From Acidobacteriota bacterium (GTDB lineage: Bacteria > Acidobacteriota > UBA6911 > RPQK01 > JADFOI01), in assembly GCA_022545645.1 (NCBI GenBank), contig JACZQQ010000112.1, positions 1-8,507 on the forward strand: a stretch of DNA of 8,507 nucleotides, given 5' to 3'. How positions within the stretch are numbered: the stretch's first letter is position 1; the number at the start of each line of letters is the position of its first letter. A program made the position numbers and the translations under genes. Below, one piece after another: positions 6,486 through 8,507 of the stretch. The notes under the pieces are model-generated. The model saw only the letters and a list, made by a program, of their open reading frames with translations. It searched no databases and was not told where the DNA came from.

Positions 6486-8308
6486 TAATGACACCTCAGG
6501 CAATTCTCCGCCTGTACGGCTCGATCGAACTGGTGGGATTCCATGCCAACCGGGGCCATTTCGGAGTGACAGCTCACACACCGGTACTGCTCATTCAGCA
6601 CGATACGATGGACGCGTTCAAAATGATCATAGCCCGGGCGCTTTTGGTCCACCAGTTGGGGCAGGGAATGACACTCTAAACAGGTCTCGTTCTTGACCGA
6701 GGGCTCTGCTTCTCGGGATGGTTGAGTGGGGCTCGTGCTTTTCCTGGAAATCTGACCCGGTTTGTGGCCCAGTTCCGCCAGCGCACTTTGAGCTGCCACC
6801 CGCCCGGTCACGATCGAAGGTCCCAGAAAAGTACCTTCCAGGGCAGCCTTGCCATTGATCTGGGCCAATCCGGTCAATTCACCCACGGCGTAAAGGCCGG
6901 GAATGGGCTGGTTGTTTCGATCCAGCACCCGGCAGGAGAGATCAATCAACACTCCTCCCATACTCTTACGGGTCAGCGGAAAAGACTGGACCGCATAAAA
7001 AGGCGGCTGCTCGATTTTCTGGGGAGTGTGAGGCCGGATGTTGATCTCTTCAGAGGGTGAACGATCAGAATCGAAACGTCCGAAGTCCTCATCCTTGCCC
7101 TGATCGACCATGGCATTGTAACGATCTACAGTTCCTTTCAGGGCATCGGCCGGAAGCCCTACCATTTTTGCCAGCTCCTTAATCGAGTCCGCACTCTTCA
7201 TCAAGTCGGGGGCTTCTTCAGAGAATACCTGTTTGGGGTCGTCCCAGCCCGTACCACTCATTCGGACGGTCGCGACGTCGTCGAAAATAGCCCAGTAAGT
7301 GGAGGACTTCTGATTGACGATGACTGGAAAGCTGTCTCTTGGGCTGGCCGATTCATTGACGAAGCGCCTGCCCTCCTCATTAACCCAGATGGAAACGGAG
7401 CTGCCGCCCGAGAGGCCCCGATCGGTCCCGGGATGGCGGGGATGGGGAATTCCAGTGGAATAATTCCACTGATGATCCATGTAATGGAGCACTCCTCCCG
7501 CTTCCTGGGCCAGTGTGTGTCCGGAACCGGTGGCGTTAAAACCTGCACTGAACAGAAGTCGATCAGGAAACTTCAGATCCTGGGGCCAGTTTTCCCGAAC
7601 CATCTCCAGATTACTTTGAAAGCCACCGGTGGCCAGGATGACGGCGGAAGCCCGAAAAATTTGAACTTCACCGGTGCGCAAATTCTCGGTCTGAACACCC
7701 GAGATCCGCCCGTTTTCCTTCACCAGGCCGGTCACCTTGTGATTCCAAATGAACTCCACATTTGGGTACTTGAGAGTTTCCCGGTAGAGGGTGGTGACCA
7801 GGGCCCGTCCACCTCCCAGGGTGCTATGAATGCGCCGCACACTGTTTCCCGGTTGCCGCCCCAATGAGCGGAATTCGAGCCCCATTCCCGTGAGCCAGTC
7901 GTAGATCAAATGCCTGGAATGGTTCACATAAAAGCGAACCCACTCGCTGTTATTGTCCTCTCCCCATTCGATGAAATCCCGATAGGCCAGCTCGGGATTG
8001 TCCTCAACTCCGTGGGATTTTTGCAAAGGCGTTCCGACGATGGAAAGCACGCCGCCGGAAAGGACACCATGACCGCCAAAAATGGACCACATATCGATGA
8101 CCGTCACCCGTGCCCCTTGCTGGGCGGCGTCCAGCGCCGCCGAGAGTCCGGAGGGCCCGGCTCCTACGATCAAGAGGTCAGCATCGGCATCCTGAGTTTG
8201 AAGGCTGGCAGCGGAAGTGAGTCTCGCTGAAGGGCCCACCCCTCCACCCAGAACCAGAAGGGTGATCAGAATGCCATAAGCGGTCCTTGCTGGAATGAGT
8301 CGGCTCAT
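6485..8308 (-). CDS. Secreted FAD-dependent oxidoreductase (fumarate reductase/KstD fold) with C-terminal triheme c tail
   Basis: 607 residues. A Sec-type signal peptide (about 1-34, no twin arginine) precedes a FAD_binding_2 domain: dinucleotide motif VGAGPSG (48-54), ATGG (226-229), 'GRRFVNES' (313-320), 'MGGVLID' (450-456) and 'GLYAVGELTG' (471-480). After a Ser/Pro-rich linker (about 515-540) come three heme c motifs: CLECH (543-547), CVSCH (577-581) and CLRCH (603-607), the last ending exactly at the stop codon. The tail holds exactly three further histidines (H562, H567, H592), enough for bis-His ligation of three hemes. In soluble fumarate reductases such as Shewanella Fcc3 the heme domain is N-terminal, so this order is reversed. 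R324 in 'SPRD' fits the catalytic Arg of fumarate reductases, but the positions of the substrate-binding His and Arg near the C-terminal end appear to carry RKS and GKA instead. The substrate is therefore probably not fumarate. The start has GAGGG 4 nt before the ATG. Confidence 0.88.
   Translation of the reverse strand: MSRLIPARTAYGILITLLVLGGGVGPSARLTSAASLQTQDADADLLIVGAGPSGLSAALDAAQQGARVTVIDMWSIFGGHGVLSGGVLSIVGTPLQKSHGVEDNPELAYRDFIEWGEDNNSEWVRFYVNHSRHLIYDWLTGMGLEFRSLGRQPGNSVRRIHSTLGGGRALVTTLYRETLKYPNVEFIWNHKVTGLVKENGRISGVQTENLRTGEVQIFRASAVILATGGFQSNLEMVRENWPQDLKFPDRLLFSAGFNATGSGHTLAQEAGGVLHYMDHQWNYSTGIPHPRHPGTDRGLSGGSSVSIWVNEEGRRFVNESASPRDSFPVIVNQKSSTYWAIFDDVATVRMSGTGWDDPKQVFSEEAPDLMKSADSIKELAKMVGLPADALKGTVDRYNAMVDQGKDEDFGRFDSDRSPSEEINIRPHTPQKIEQPPFYAVQSFPLTRKSMGGVLIDLSCRVLDRNNQPIPGLYAVGELTGLAQINGKAALEGTFLGPSIVTGRVAAQSALAELGHKPGQISRKSTSPTQPSREAEPSVKNETCLECHSLPQLVDQKRPGYDHFERVHRIVLNEQYRCVSCHSEMAPVGMESHQFDRAVQAENCLRCH
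6492..6497 (-). promoter_or_regulatory. Ribosome binding site deciding the cytochrome start
   Basis: On the minus strand this reads GAGGTG, a six-base match to the anti-Shine-Dalgarno complement. It lies inside the last codons of the flavoprotein gene and 6 nt before GTG at 6485, whose G is the last base of the flavoprotein TAG stop. It favours the GTG over the ATG 12 nt downstream. Confidence 0.55.
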
Positions 8309-8312
8309 AAAT

Positions 8313-8318
8313 CCCTCA
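8313..8318 (-). promoter_or_regulatory. Ribosome binding site of the flavocytochrome
   Basis: Reads TGAGGG on the minus strand, 4 nt before the ATG at 8308, in the 17-bp gap after the quinoprotein stop. The gap is too short for a separate promoter, which supports cotranscription. Confidence 0.6.
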
Positions 8319-8325
8319 CAAATGT

Positions 8326-8507
8326 TCAGGGCAGCGTAAACACCACCATCATATTGCTCCCGCTGGGTGCTTCCAGCTCAGGGGTATAGCGACTGATTTG
8401 AGCCAGGGTTCCTCCCCCTACCGGTATCGCCACATACTGTTTGCCGTCCACCGAATAGGTGACCGGGTTGCCGGTAATCAGGCTTCCCAGAATGGTCTCC
8501 CACAGAA
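8326..8507 (-). CDS. PQQ-type beta-propeller dehydrogenase, C-terminal 59 residues (5' part outside window)
   Basis: The minus strand is open from the window edge to TGA at 8328-8326. The 59 visible residues contain 'LWETILGSLITG', 'PVTYSVDGKQYVAIPVGGG' and a final 'TPELEAPSGSNMMVVFTLP'. This is the typical last blade and tail of quinoprotein dehydrogenases, where '...W...G....PVTY.VDGKQYVAV..GG' and '...P.GGN.L.VFALP' recur. The catalytic part is not visible, so PQQ dependence is inferred from family. It ends 17 bp before the flavoprotein ATG and so belongs to the same operon. Its tail (an insert between the glycine run and the final strand) is unlike that of the second quinoprotein at 4096-5691, so the two are different subfamilies and not a recent duplication. 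Confidence 0.8.
   Translation of the reverse strand, partial: LWETILGSLITGNPVTYSVDGKQYVAIPVGGGTLAQISRYTPELEAPSGSNMMVVFTLP

Noticed and set aside
6486..6581. Longer cytochrome start at 6581
   Set aside because: It would add 32 residues encoded within the flavoprotein's heme tail ahead of the signal peptide; the coding signal there belongs to the flavoprotein (CLRCH).

Overview
The window comes from a bacterium with a fairly GC-rich genome. Two convergent gene groups point to an exported, periplasm-centred metabolism. The closed-up operons, the quinoprotein style (FTPHD...DWD core, short c-type cytochrome partner, no fused heme domain) and a planctomycete/verrucomicrobial-type heme-binding module suggest Acidobacteriota or a neighbouring environmental phylum. 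This placement rests on protein style alone and is low confidence.

Plus strand, left side (1-3983). The window opens inside what looks like the remains of a GMC-family FAD oxidoreductase. A cysteine-rich internal motif runs into a second reading frame within about 10 codons and the gene then ends, as if several hundred codons had been lost. A good ribosome binding site follows, then two tandem secreted metal-dependent amidohydrolases (604 and 590 aa). They are close paralogues separated by 13 bp and keep the same HxH, H, H and D metal-site pattern, so they look like a recent duplication.

Convergence point (3984-4095). This short gap holds a long inverted repeat, each half of which also folds on its own (a REP/MITE-like doublet). 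It is followed by a run of seven T on the plus strand, so it probably also terminates the amidohydrolase transcript.

Minus strand, right side (8507-4096). Read in transcription order: the C-terminal end of a PQQ-type beta-propeller dehydrogenase; a secreted flavoprotein of the fumarate reductase/ketosteroid dehydrogenase fold with a three-heme C-terminal tail; a diheme c-type cytochrome; and a complete PQQ-dependent alcohol dehydrogenase-like protein carrying the D-x-D pair associated with lanthanide use. Gaps are 17 bp, a 1-nt overlap (with my preferred cytochrome start) and a 4-nt GTGA overlap, so this is one tightly coupled operon. Functionally it reads as a periplasmic redox module: one or two quinoproteins oxidise an alcohol or similar substrate, the diheme cytochrome collects the electrons, and the heme-tailed flavoprotein may use them to reduce a second substrate or feed in electrons of its own. 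The substrates cannot be read from the sequence. The combination of two quinoproteins around a C-terminally heme-tagged flavoenzyme is the most unusual system here.
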